Below are positions 45,291 to 53,945 of a stretch of DNA of 64,000 bases, in pieces. Position numbers and translations under genes: made by a program. The stretch comes from Rhizophagus irregularis (taxonomy: Eukaryota > Glomeromycota > Glomeromycetes > Glomerales > Glomeraceae): contig NC_089439.1 of the NCBI RefSeq assembly GCF_026210795.1, forward strand, positions 744,001-808,000, written 5' to 3'. The notes under the pieces were generated by a model. The model saw only the letters and a program-made list of their open reading frames with translations. It ran no database searches and was not told the DNA's origin. The number at the start of each line of letters is the position of its first letter. The first letter of the stretch is position 1.

Positions 45291-45611
45291 CTAATCTGTC
45301 TTTCTCTTTTTTGCTTCCTTAAGGCATTTATCAATACACTGTTTACACGCGTCATCAGACTCTAAAATTTTTTGCCCAAGTTTTTTGCATTGCCTATTAT
45401 ACGCCGTCTGATGTCTTTTAGCCGCGGTTTCTTTTTTCTTCTCCTTGGTTTTCTTTTTGATAACCCAGTCTATCCCAGTAAAAGTATTCTTATGCATCCC
45501 ACAAACTACACAGTCACCATGTAAACGATAGCGGCCATTTGTGGTCATATCTTGTATTTCACTAGCAGTCTCGGTTTCCTTCTTACACTTTAGGCAGTAA
45601 AATCGTGTCAT
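45291..45611 (-). CDS. Polinton-like element: small zinc-ribbon protein, 106 aa
   Basis: I chose the internal Met at 45,611 because the residues before it lie over the integrase gene on the other strand. The first 50 residues hold FYCLKCKKET, then NGRYRLHGDCVVCG, a two-CxxC ribbon of the DUF5679 type. I know that type from adenovirus-like, Polinton and giant-virus proteins. The remainder is a very basic Lys-rich tail with a final Cys pair, which suits nucleic-acid binding. It converges with the neighbouring plus-strand gene. Confidence 0.65.
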   Translation of the reverse strand: MTRFYCLKCKKETETASEIQDMTTNGRYRLHGDCVVCGMHKNTFTGIDWVIKKKTKEKKKETAAKRHQTAYNRQCKKLGQKILESDDACKQCIDKCLKEAKKRKTD

Positions 45612-45655
45612 CTTAAGATTTGAAGTCCGAAATCTTTCCTTTAATTTGTCGTAAT

Positions 45656-46747
45656 ATGTCGCATTTAGAGAATTATTACAAATACTACAATCTCTCCGGA
45701 GTACCGGCACGAATTCTAAAAGGTGAGGAGCACTACAACCTATATAAAAAGCCCCTAAAGGAGAAGTCATCAGAGCGTCCACAAGTAGTTGTATGGAAAC
45801 CAAATGCAACACATCAGGCAGATCTTGCAGAGATGCCAGTCGACCCCAAAGGATTCCACTATTTCCTCGTAGTGGTGGAAGTCGCGGGTAAACAAGTCGA
45901 TGCAGAACCCCTAAAGGATAAAACTGCAAATAGGGTTCTAAACGGGTTTGTCAAAATCTACAGAAGAAATCGTATTAAGCCACCAACACACAGACTGGAG
46001 ACAGATTCCGGATCAGAATTCACTAACGACCAGGTACGTGATTTTTTCCTGAACAGCCTAGGGGTAATGATGAGGTTCGGCGAACCAGGAAGACACAAAC
46101 AGCAATCATACGCTGAACGAGCCATCCAAGCAATCCAGGAACCTCTCCTAAAACGAATGGTGGCACAGGAGTTGAAGACCGGGGTGACATCCGTGGAATG
46201 GTCAGAAGATTTCCGTGATGTAGTTAATAAAATAGATGAAATCTGGCAGAGAAATCCCCCAGACATTCCGACAGGGTCACCCAAAGTGTCAAAAAAGACA
46301 GAACTTCTCTCTGAAGGAACACATGTCCGAGTCAAGTTAGACGAACCTATTTCAGTACTCGGGAATAAACTCCATGGAAAATTTCGTACAGGTGACATAA
46401 GATGGAATCCCAATATCCGTGTCATCAAAAAAATGATCCTCTCACCCGAACAGCCTCCTACGTATCTTCTTGATGGACCACACGGGCGTCTAGGTGTATC
46501 CAGATGTGCGTACACCCGAAAAGAGTTGCAGATTGTTCCAGAAAATGAACATCCCCCACCTGACTCCGTGATAAGAGGGCAACCCGAAAGATTTGTACCT
46601 GAGCGGATACTCCGGCATCGCATCAGGAAGGGTCAAGACCAGTATCTAGTCAAGTGGGAACGATACCCAGATACCGAAGCCACTTGGGAACCCGCTGACC
46701 GGTTGGAGGAGGATGTCCCTGCCTTAATCCGCAAATTTTGGGAATAA
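45656..46747 (+). CDS. Polinton-like element: DDE integrase with chromodomain, 363 aa
   Basis: The rve-type catalytic core has acidic positions D56 (HQADLAEMP), D117 (ETDSGSEFT) and E154 (SYAERAIQ), giving a D,D-36-E spacing. A C-terminal chromodomain (about residues 315-362, YLVKWERYPDTEATWEPADR) resembles those used by integrases to target methylated chromatin. It would insert the element and generate the 6-bp duplication. I start at MSHLENYY. The ORF is open back to an earlier Met, but those codons overlap the divergent zinc-ribbon gene. No reverse transcriptase or RNase H adjoins it, so it is not part of an LTR element inserted here. Confidence 0.9.
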   Translation: MSHLENYYKYYNLSGVPARILKGEEHYNLYKKPLKEKSSERPQVVVWKPNATHQADLAEMPVDPKGFHYFLVVVEVAGKQVDAEPLKDKTANRVLNGFVKIYRRNRIKPPTHRLETDSGSEFTNDQVRDFFLNSLGVMMRFGEPGRHKQQSYAERAIQAIQEPLLKRMVAQELKTGVTSVEWSEDFRDVVNKIDEIWQRNPPDIPTGSPKVSKKTELLSEGTHVRVKLDEPISVLGNKLHGKFRTGDIRWNPNIRVIKKMILSPEQPPTYLLDGPHGRLGVSRCAYTRKELQIVPENEHPPPDSVIRGQPERFVPERILRHRIRKGQDQYLVKWERYPDTEATWEPADRLEEDVPALIRKFWE

Positions 46748-46761
46748 AAAATAAATATTCC

Positions 46762-47541
46762 CTATTTTTTGTCTCCTCGATTCACATCAGAAACTATCGG
46801 GATAAAAACATTCTTCTCATTACAAGTAAGGGCGATATGTTCACGTGATTCATGGACATCATAATTGTAACGTTTCAGACACGTCCGGCTCAATCCAATC
46901 TCCCTATGCTTGTAATCGCTTAAAACCGCGAGATTCTCAGTGATTACACAATCAGGGGTTAGTTTGATTGACACACCTTTTACCATGCCGAATGTCCTAC
47001 CAGAACCCGGAGCGCCAGATATGTTATGTGTAATACTCTTGTCGATATCCAACCCTAATTCTTCAGCGGCTTCCCTCTGAATAAAAGACGCGTTAGCACA
47101 AGTGTCTGCTAAACACTGAATTGCTATCCCATTGACCTTCCCATCCAGCGCTAAAAGATCTTTAGTATTCTCCAAACGAGCTATGTCAATATCCATCGGG
47201 TCATCTTCCCTGATATCCTCTTCTTGTTTTTCCTCAACTAGGTCTTCCGGAATCTCCGTACTTTTACGAGCAGACTTTAATTCTTCCCGAAGAATCTCGC
47301 GGAGTAATTTTCTAAAATCTGCAGACCTTAATAAACTTAATGAATCATTTTTGGTGACGGCTTTTATAAGTGTGGGCTTACTACTAGTAACCTTCACAGG
47401 AATCTTAATAGGAGTCATTTTAACTGATTTTTTTGGAACAGATTTAAGAAGTTTCGAGATACTTACACCCTTATCCGAGTTTACTTTTTTTTGTACTTCG
47501 AACCGCACAAATCCGAAAACCACCTTCCTCATCGGGAACAA
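46762..47541 (-). CDS. Polinton-like element: retropepsin-like aspartic protease ORF
   Basis: The C-terminal half (about residues 130-250) reads VNGIAIQCLADTCANASFIQ, with a D-T-C/G-A type active-site motif in the setting of a retroviral-type protease (hydrophobic strand, DTxA, then FI). LSDYKHREIGLSRTCLK follows, where the typical flap/LG strand would be. The N-terminal half is Lys/Ser-rich linker. This ORF overlaps the end of the Gag-like ORF by about 70 bases in another frame, a layout that retroelements are known to bridge by translational read-through. Function would be processing of the particle polyprotein. Confidence 0.65.
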   Translation of the reverse strand: MFPMRKVVFGFVRFEVQKKVNSDKGVSISKLLKSVPKKSVKMTPIKIPVKVTSSKPTLIKAVTKNDSLSLLRSADFRKLLREILREELKSARKSTEIPEDLVEEKQEEDIREDDPMDIDIARLENTKDLLALDGKVNGIAIQCLADTCANASFIQREAAEELGLDIDKSITHNISGAPGSGRTFGMVKGVSIKLTPDCVITENLAVLSDYKHREIGLSRTCLKRYNYDVHESREHIALTCNEKNVFIPIVSDVNRGDKK

Positions 47542-48865
47542 TTTTCAAGTCATCAAAACTCGCGGTATTAGTATCAATATCCATAGCATCATCATTAAGA
47601 TCGAGGTTTCTCATTGCTCGGGCTAATTCCAGATCATCGCGTCTATCTTTAGCCTTCTGAAGTCTCTTTGGAAATCTTTTAGACGTCTCATATCCCATAA
47701 TAAGATCAATAACATGTTGATCATCCTCACTAGTCCACTCAGGAGCATCAGGGTCACCAGGGTCATCACCAAAATCATGATCTACATAACCATCATCCCA
47801 ATCAGGATCCTGATGATCCTGAACAACGCGTGGCCGTGGCTTTGGCCGAACAGGTTTAATCTGTTGTCTATAGACCGGTGGTTTACGAACTGGCTTAGAT
47901 GCTTGTAATTGTTTAAATTGTGCCTGGAAATTCTTGGTAAGTTCCTCGGCCTGCGCCTTGAGCAATTCTTGTAATCGTTCTTGAGTAATAACGTCTGTCG
48001 ACCTTTGTATTACAGCACCTTCGTGTGGAGTCACGGGATGAGTATAGCCAGCCAATTCCTCTTTTTTAGCCTTTTCAATACCCTGGCGCCTTTGTAATCC
48101 ATAGAACATTTCACCCTTTCGTCGCTCAAGATCACTCAATCTATCGATTAATATATTAAGAGGCGCCGCCCCGATTCTGGAAGCTTCAATAACGTTTTCC
48201 GGCAAAAGTCCTCTATAGAACTGGTCAGTAACCATAATTCGATTATATCCTACAATATCCCCAGCCCTCTCAACTCGCTTATAGTAAGATCGAACAGGTT
48301 CACCTTGTTCCTGGTAAAGATTACTAAATCGTATCTGAAGTCTTTCTTCCACGACGGTTGGAAAATTTGTACGCATATGCATAAATGCTTGATCCAGGAG
48401 AATCCCCTGTAAGACTATTGGTTGATTCTGGACAGCAGCATTAAATGGACCTCCATGATTTCCCAACCCATTAACGGGTTGATGAGTAGGACGTCCGCCC
48501 GCACGCCTCCACTGCTCTTCAACTTTAAAATTCGTTCTAACGATATCAGCGCGTGATGGGAAAAATGCATCTCCAACGGTTACCGCCGCATTACCTGCAA
48601 CCCTTGAATATACATCAGCATCAGACCCGGGTAAGTAAGTACCAACATGTAATCCATTAGCAACCTCAGGAACAGCTAAAGCTCTGAACGCTCGGCGAGT
48701 AGCACCGGCTCCACCATTTGCAGTAGCCACTAACCGAATATTCGAGAGTTCCCAATTTTTTCCAGTAAGTTCTGCATCAAACCACCTCGCCGCTTCATCT
48801 CTCATACAGCTACGAAGAACCCCCATCGCTCGCACCCGACCAGGAGGCGCACCGGCATCGTCCAA
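47471..48865 (-). CDS. Polinton-like element: Gag-like structural ORF, 464 aa
   Basis: The sequence carries the signature of a Ty3-type Gag capsid region. AARWFDAELTG resembles the AxxWF start of the retrotransposon Gag family, and RFSNLYQEQGEPVRSYYKRV, VTDQFYRGLLPENV and LNILIDRLSDLERRKGEM resemble its conserved helices (Q..GE.V..Y...F, ...F..GL). A large insert separates the first block from the rest. The C-terminal third is basic and Pro-rich, then acidic, without a CCHC knuckle that I can see. In retroelements such proteins assemble the particle. Here it fills the place of the missing jelly-roll capsid. Confidence 0.7.
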   Translation of the reverse strand: MDDAGAPPGRVRAMGVLRSCMRDEAARWFDAELTGKNWELSNIRLVATANGGAGATRRAFRALAVPEVANGLHVGTYLPGSDADVYSRVAGNAAVTVGDAFFPSRADIVRTNFKVEEQWRRAGGRPTHQPVNGLGNHGGPFNAAVQNQPIVLQGILLDQAFMHMRTNFPTVVEERLQIRFSNLYQEQGEPVRSYYKRVERAGDIVGYNRIMVTDQFYRGLLPENVIEASRIGAAPLNILIDRLSDLERRKGEMFYGLQRRQGIEKAKKEELAGYTHPVTPHEGAVIQRSTDVITQERLQELLKAQAEELTKNFQAQFKQLQASKPVRKPPVYRQQIKPVRPKPRPRVVQDHQDPDWDDGYVDHDFGDDPGDPDAPEWTSEDDQHVIDLIMGYETSKRFPKRLQKAKDRRDDLELARAMRNLDLNDDAMDIDTNTASFDDLKIVPDEEGGFRICAVRSTKKSKLG

Positions 48866-48956
48866 TGGATCAATACCAACGGTATTAATATACCCTAAAA
48901 GTTATCAATAAAAAGATTAAGATCTTCATCTTCCCGACCATGAAATATGGGGGCAG

Positions 48957-49661
48957 CTATACCAACGGCAGCCATATCGTATTTTGTGGATGGTTGAGAG
49001 GAGGTGGAGGAAGGTTCAATTGTCTGATCCGAAACCATTGTACTTGGATACGCAGAGCGGCTATTTGTTGGAAAAGTCGATTCCTAAGACGTCCCAATGT
49101 CCGAATTCCAAAAAGAACCCGATTATTGGCATATACAAGCCGATTTCGTGCCACATCACGCTCGCCTATAGCTCTATTACGTTCACCTATAGCTCTATTA
49201 CGTTCTCCTCTCATAAGATTATATTGCTGCTGAAGACGACGATTAGTCGTCCGCATACCACCAAACTCACGTTCCAATTCAGCCAAATTAGCTTCTAAAC
49301 TAGTAATAGTATCTTGTACGTTATTTAGCTCATCTTGTGTAAGACCTAACAAACCCGTTTGAACCTCGAGTTCATCTTGTAATTCATCACGTTCTTTTCG
49401 AGATCGATCGCGTTCCGCTTTTAATATATCGCGTTCTTCGTATGTTTCTCTACAGCGATGAATTAATAAATTAAGAGCATGTTTAAGACGATGGTTTGCA
49501 TTTTGTACATCTCGATTAACAACCATGCGATCACTGACAGTTAAAAAATCTGTTAGATCCTTAATTACCGCAACTAATGGTATATTATTCATATCACGCA
49601 AATCCCTAGGAGGCGGTCCAGTAGGCTCTGAAGGAGTATAAATTGCAATTGGTGTCGACAT
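48957..49661 (-). CDS. Polinton-like element: coiled-coil protein, 234 aa
   Basis: A Pro-rich start (TPSEPTGPPPRDL) precedes a very long coiled coil (about residues 60-190) with Arg/Glu heptads, including three tandem GERNRAI-type repeats. It lies directly upstream of the Gag-like ORF, on the same strand, and diverges from the ATPase gene with about 30 bases between starts. It could be a separate structural or scaffold protein, or part of the Gag module. Confidence 0.65.
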   Translation of the reverse strand: MSTPIAIYTPSEPTGPPPRDLRDMNNIPLVAVIKDLTDFLTVSDRMVVNRDVQNANHRLKHALNLLIHRCRETYEERDILKAERDRSRKERDELQDELEVQTGLLGLTQDELNNVQDTITSLEANLAELEREFGGMRTTNRRLQQQYNLMRGERNRAIGERNRAIGERDVARNRLVYANNRVLFGIRTLGRLRNRLFQQIAALRIQVQWFRIRQLNLPPPPLNHPQNTIWLPLV

Positions 49662-49692
49662 CGTATTTAAACTAAGATAGAATAAAATTCAA

Positions 49693-50916
49693 ATGGATCT
49701 TTATGTATACAATTTGGACGAGTACACGACCGACTCGAGACAGGGTAATGAGTTTGCCCCATCATGGCCTTTCCGTCTTGCCGTAGCAGGAAGTTCTGAC
49801 TCGGGTAAGACAACTATGATTATTAATTTGTTAATGGGAGACAAGAAGGCAAAGGAGGATGGCGAAAGGTACATATTATGTGATGCGGTAATTCTAGTTG
49901 GCAGATACCTCGATGAACCGAAGTGGGCAGTTGTACGTGATTTTTTCAAAGAAGAAGAAATTCCGTTTACCGCAGTATCCCATAGTGAGATTCCAAATGT
50001 TAAGGACTTCAACTCCACCCAGGCTACTGTGGTAATCTTCGAGGATTTGATGGATGCGCCTAAAAAAACCCAGGATCTCATCACTGGATTTTTTACACAC
50101 GGGCGTCACAAAAATATCTCGTGTATCTATGTGGCCCAAAGATTCTTTACCATTCCCAAGGCTATTCGTGAAAATGTGAATTATATTTCCCTACATGGAG
50201 GTCACGGAAGTTTGACCGATACTAAGAGGATCATCCGCCAGTATACAGAAGAATCGGAGTCACTAGCTCCAGTAATCGATGACCTTACTCTGCAACGCGA
50301 ATTTATAGTATTTGATCTTAGAAGATCCAAGAGCGATCCGTTATCTATTCGGGTTAGATGGGATACTAGTCTCAGTTCGATCACCGATCAATCTCAGTTC
50401 GATCCTAGTTCGATCTCAGTTCAATCCCCGTTCGATCCGAGTTTGAACCCAGTTCGATCAAAGTTCAATCCGAGTTTGAACCCAGTTCGATCAAAGTTTA
50501 GTTCCTATGGCCAGAAAGCCGTAGCTGAAGCAAAAAAGTCCTCCCAGCTAATCGAGTTTGCTCGGGAATATCCATCGCCTAAAGAGAGAAAACACCTTCT
50601 CGTATCTGGTGTTATAGCTAAGAACGCAGATACCTGGATTAAGTACGTCTTTCGGGAAGCCTACGGACTATCTGGTAAAACCCTGGGATCAGACTTCCAA
50701 AAATTCTTAGCAAAAGTACGGGATAGGACCACGAAGACTGAAATTCCAAAACCTGAGACCGTAAAGGAGTTATTCTCCCGATATGAAGTCCTGAAGTCTA
50801 GTCACCCTTTGGATAATAAAAAATTAATAGAAGGCATCGGGGTCCTTTTACAGATCTTTTCTAAGGGTCATATGGACCGTCGAGCATTACGAGTAGGGAT
50901 CAATAGTATTTTGTAA
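49693..50916 (+). CDS. Polinton-like element: A32/FtsK-like packaging ATPase, 407 aa
   Basis: P-loop at residues 32-41 (AGSSDSGKTT), Walker B at 113-119 (VVIFEDL), and the later TGFFTHGRHKNISCIYVAQR block match the A32/FtsK-HerA packaging ATPases of Polintons and large DNA viruses, which pump DNA into particles. A low-complexity linker of repeated FDPS/NPVRSKF units (about 220-275, visible as tandem cagttcgatc repeats in the DNA) joins it to a basic C-terminal domain of unknown type. It is the only recognisable morphogenesis gene besides the Gag-like module. Confidence 0.85.
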   Translation: MDLYVYNLDEYTTDSRQGNEFAPSWPFRLAVAGSSDSGKTTMIINLLMGDKKAKEDGERYILCDAVILVGRYLDEPKWAVVRDFFKEEEIPFTAVSHSEIPNVKDFNSTQATVVIFEDLMDAPKKTQDLITGFFTHGRHKNISCIYVAQRFFTIPKAIRENVNYISLHGGHGSLTDTKRIIRQYTEESESLAPVIDDLTLQREFIVFDLRRSKSDPLSIRVRWDTSLSSITDQSQFDPSSISVQSPFDPSLNPVRSKFNPSLNPVRSKFSSYGQKAVAEAKKSSQLIEFAREYPSPKERKHLLVSGVIAKNADTWIKYVFREAYGLSGKTLGSDFQKFLAKVRDRTTKTEIPKPETVKELFSRYEVLKSSHPLDNKKLIEGIGVLLQIFSKGHMDRRALRVGINSIL

Positions 50917-50929
50917 GAATCTGGTTGCT

Positions 50930-51481
50930 TTAGCAACCCATCTCGCGAAGTTTTTCCGCAGAAGCCCTAAGAATCATGGCACTTTTTTTACGTCCTTCGA
51001 AGTCAATCCGTAGCATCCTAGCTTTTAATCCAATAGCTCCTAAGGCTCGAGAAGCAAAGTTCTTAGTCATCGGATTTCTTACATGATTTACATAGTTCTC
51101 ATAGAATGTAGTAAAGGGTTCATCAATACCATCCGGATATGTATTCCGTAAGAACTGATATAAGGCAATTTCCCCACTGTCACATCCAATGGCTATAAGC
51201 TGTTCAAGAAGCCACTTCCTAGTATCCTCGTATGAATCTCCGTCCATAATTTTCATATCTAGTCTTTGTGTGAATAATTGCGTAAAATCCGCATTACTTG
51301 CCCGACGGATAATCTGGACCAACTTATCCCTGGCAAGTCCCAAGGCTTGTAAAGGTTCACTCTCGTCACCAATCTTCTTTATAATCTGTCTATACAACAC
51401 GCTGGATAATCCTCTATATGCCGCTTTTGCAGAGAATACTCCACAGTTCTGACACTGGTTTATTACGATTGATGTTGACAT
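50930..51481 (-). CDS. Polinton-like element: unknown protein, 183 aa
   Basis: Converges with the ATPase gene, leaving 13 bases. Near the start there are two cysteines (NQCQNCG). The rest is helical with basic patches (RSLGAIGLKARMLRIDF-like end). No family recognised. It is too small for a jelly-roll major capsid. The 51,482-51,809 gap contains short repeats around gaccggagga. Confidence 0.6.
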   Translation of the reverse strand: MSTSIVINQCQNCGVFSAKAAYRGLSSVLYRQIIKKIGDESEPLQALGLARDKLVQIIRRASNADFTQLFTQRLDMKIMDGDSYEDTRKWLLEQLIAIGCDSGEIALYQFLRNTYPDGIDEPFTTFYENYVNHVRNPMTKNFASRALGAIGLKARMLRIDFEGRKKSAMILRASAEKLREMGC

Positions 51482-51809
51482 GGCTATCTTTCTTTGATTA
51501 TTCGCTCACTTAGTATCCTTCACAATCTTTTTTATATATTGTTATCTTTAAATACCTGTCATTTGTATAAAAAAAAATAACTGGCATTAAGGGATCAACT
51601 GTTGGAAAGACCGGAAGACCAGAGGACCGGAGGACTCACCATTAGGAAGCACAGTCCTTGCACAACTTGTCCGTTAAGTCACTTGGGCTTACAGGCATGA
51701 GACATTCCCTACACAACTCAATATTAAGCTCTGCAAGTCTCGGGGCATGGTCCTCCAAAGTTCGTGGATGACCGGAAGGACCGGAGGAAGGTGTCCCGTT
51801 AGTCGTATT

Positions 51810-52226
51810 CTACTGTAAGATAAAATCATCATATTCATCTTGGTCAGCTTGAATAGCGGCTCTGATTTGTTGTATATTATTGAAAGTTAACCGCTGGCCA
51901 TCAAGATTTTCCTCATTATAGCGTGTTTCATTGATGATTTCATCTATAAGCTCCTCCTCTTCAGAATGAACAAGGTAGTAGTCCTCAACTACCTCGTAGT
52001 CACTCTCAACCAGTCTATGATACGTTCTAGTACCGTGTTGAATATAGCGTCCTGTATCTGTATTTAAATATACAGGTTGTTCCTGGGGTGGAGGCGGTAC
52101 GGTTTGTCTACGGACAAGCCTTCCATCGATATAATCATGGGATTCCATAACTATTCGATTAAAGGTATCTCCACCAACACGGATTGGACGTCCGGTTATA
52201 GGATTAGTTATATAAGGGTATGACAT
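51810..52226 (-). CDS. Polinton-like element: protein with two NPxTGRxI motifs, 138 aa
   Basis: The N-terminus reads ITNPITGRPIRVGGDTFNRI, and a second version, YLNTDTGRYIQHGTRTYHRL, follows some 45 residues later. The NP.TGR.I..G...Y..L pattern is known from small adaptor-like domains of large DNA viruses and virophage-like elements. The C-terminus is acidic. Two copies in one small protein suggest a bivalent adaptor. Confidence 0.6.
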   Translation of the reverse strand: MSYPYITNPITGRPIRVGGDTFNRIVMESHDYIDGRLVRRQTVPPPPQEQPVYLNTDTGRYIQHGTRTYHRLVESDYEVVEDYYLVHSEEEELIDEIINETRYNEENLDGQRLTFNNIQQIRAAIQADQDEYDDFILQ

Positions 52227-52578
52227 GTCTTTTTTCTGTACGTGTCTACATACCTAATTGTTATCTTCAATTTACAATAACCAAGTGACATCGTCATCAG
52301 TCCTTGTCAAGGCAAACATGGCATAGTAGCCTTTATCTTTATTAAATTTATTTAACGAACTTACAAAAATAAAATAAAATTTTCAAAGTACAAAAAAGAA
52401 AAATAAAATTAACTAAAAACAAAACTATATAGTCTCCAAAACAGTAATAAAGCTATAAAATTAATTCGAAAGGAAAAAAATCGCATAACATTAAAACTAT
52501 CCTGATCCCCCGCCTAGATATATTCCAACCTAAGAAGAAGCAACTATGCAAACAAACCAACGAACAATGCACCCATTA

Positions 52579-53019
52579 TTAAAATCGACACACCACCCTG
52601 CAAAAGCTGTTAGTAAGTTGCACCGTTAGACGACCCATAAAACCCGAATAGTGATTAAACCAAGGCAAACCATATTTCATCGAGTTCTTTAAATAATCAA
52701 CGTCGGAGTCACGTGCGGCGTCGGAAAGGGTCGGAGGAGGTAAAGTTGAGAAAGGTAAGTACGTGGACTTTGGCAAATTTGAAGGCCGAGAAAGTTTAAG
52801 TTTATGAGTAATATTCATCGCGTTTTCCCATTTAGATTTATCATAAGAGCGCGGTAGCCAAATTCGTTTTCTGATCTTTTGGATAAAGTGATTGTGGATA
52901 GCAGAGATAACCTTCATCGCGGAATTGCGTGGAACAGAAAGTTCTTCAAAAAATGCGACAAAGGATTTCGGAAGACAGCCACGGACAAGGCTATATGAAG
53001 TCCAATCAGTCCTTGTCAA
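52579..53019 (-). CDS. Polinton-like element: ORF resembling a LINE C-terminal tail, 146 aa
   Basis: The segment FVAFFEELS...HNHFIQKIRKRIWLPRSYDK, then WENAMNITHKLKL, parallels the LINE protein at 18,957-20,555, which has FGFLES...IHFKELIWLPRCN, then WEKDRNIERKDKL. The shared IWLPR..(x)W-E pattern and spacing suggest common descent. Short repeats (gtcatcagtccttgtc near 52,290, 53,000 and 53,055) surround it, so it may have been added to the element. Function unknown. Confidence 0.5.
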   Translation of the reverse strand: MTRTDWTSYSLVRGCLPKSFVAFFEELSVPRNSAMKVISAIHNHFIQKIRKRIWLPRSYDKSKWENAMNITHKLKLSRPSNLPKSTYLPFSTLPPPTLSDAARDSDVDYLKNSMKYGLPWFNHYSGFMGRLTVQLTNSFCRVVCRF

Positions 53020-53431
53020 AAAATGCGAGGATGCCTGATGATGAGGTTACATGGTCATCAGTCCTTGTCGCAAAACACGAGGATACCTGATGAATAAGTT
53101 ATTGGATTATTGGCCTAAAAAGCATTCATGGAAAAACTATGGATTATATTACAGAAAATGTGAACGGAGTTCATGTCACGTGATACCCTGAACAAATGTG
53201 TAGAGTGTCACGTGATTTCATGCGGTACGTAGATCATTTCCTTTTTGGGCGATACCCGTTCCACAAAAAATCGATTTTGGTAAAAATGCGTTTGGAACCT
53301 TGTGTAACATAAATTTCCTTTTTCGGTAATTCGGGATTACGCGGTAATGCCGGCCGGATCTAAAAAATATGACTCTGCAGGGTAATTCCTACGAAAGTCA
53401 AGTACAAAATGCTTACTCCTGTTGAGTCCAT

Positions 53432-53836
53432 TCATACCACTCCCAGTCCCCAAGGATCGCCTCCCCATCTTTGTTCACTTAATGCATACTCTATGGTTTC
53501 CCTCTCTTGGGGGTCCACGACCATCCCATTCCTAAGCATTTTCTCCATAATATAAAGCTGATCCTCGGTGAGGCGGTTTATCCATCTTTTATAGAGGTCG
53601 TTTACATCTTCAAACGTTATCCAGTCAATTTCCCTCTTTATATAATGCTTTCCGAGAGCTCGGATTTCACAGTACACATCCCCGATCATAGTGGCATAAT
53701 TTTTCCACCTCTTATATGCCTCTCGACGAACTTCCTGCCACCACACTCTATCTACCTTACTCGCTGCAATAAGGTCAGTATCCGGGATCTTTGCGATAAT
53801 GCGTTCGACTATTTCTACTGGTAATCGGTCCAACAT
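53432..53836 (-). CDS. Polinton-like element: F-box protein, 134 aa
   Basis: Residues 2-45 form an F-box: LDRLPVEIVERIIAKIPDTD followed by LIAASKVDRVWWQEVRREAY, with the LP.E....I...I, L...S.V...W layout. F-boxes link substrates to SKP1-CUL1 ubiquitin ligases. The C-terminal 90 residues are acidic and helical with no known repeat. An F-box carried by such an element suggests interference with host ubiquitination. Confidence 0.7.
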   Translation of the reverse strand: MLDRLPVEIVERIIAKIPDTDLIAASKVDRVWWQEVRREAYKRWKNYATMIGDVYCEIRALGKHYIKREIDWITFEDVNDLYKRWINRLTEDQLYIMEKMLRNGMVVDPQERETIEYALSEQRWGGDPWGLGVV

Positions 53837-53945
53837 GATGTTATGTTACTTATACTATAGCTATCTTCAATTACTGTATGCCTATTACACATGGATAAAA
53901 AATATAGACTAAATTCGTACAGGATCGTAGGACCACAGGAGCCGC

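Noticed and set aside
45958-46623. Minus-strand frame of 221 codons opposite the integrase
   Set aside because: The plus strand shows a clear DDE core and chromodomain, so the opposite frame is a shadow.
46762-48865. The Gag/protease ORFs as an LTR retrotransposon inserted into the Polinton-like element
   Set aside because: No reverse transcriptase or RNase H lies nearby, I see no LTR pair or 4-6 bp duplication around the module, and it is packed tightly between integrase and ATPase. Not fully excluded.
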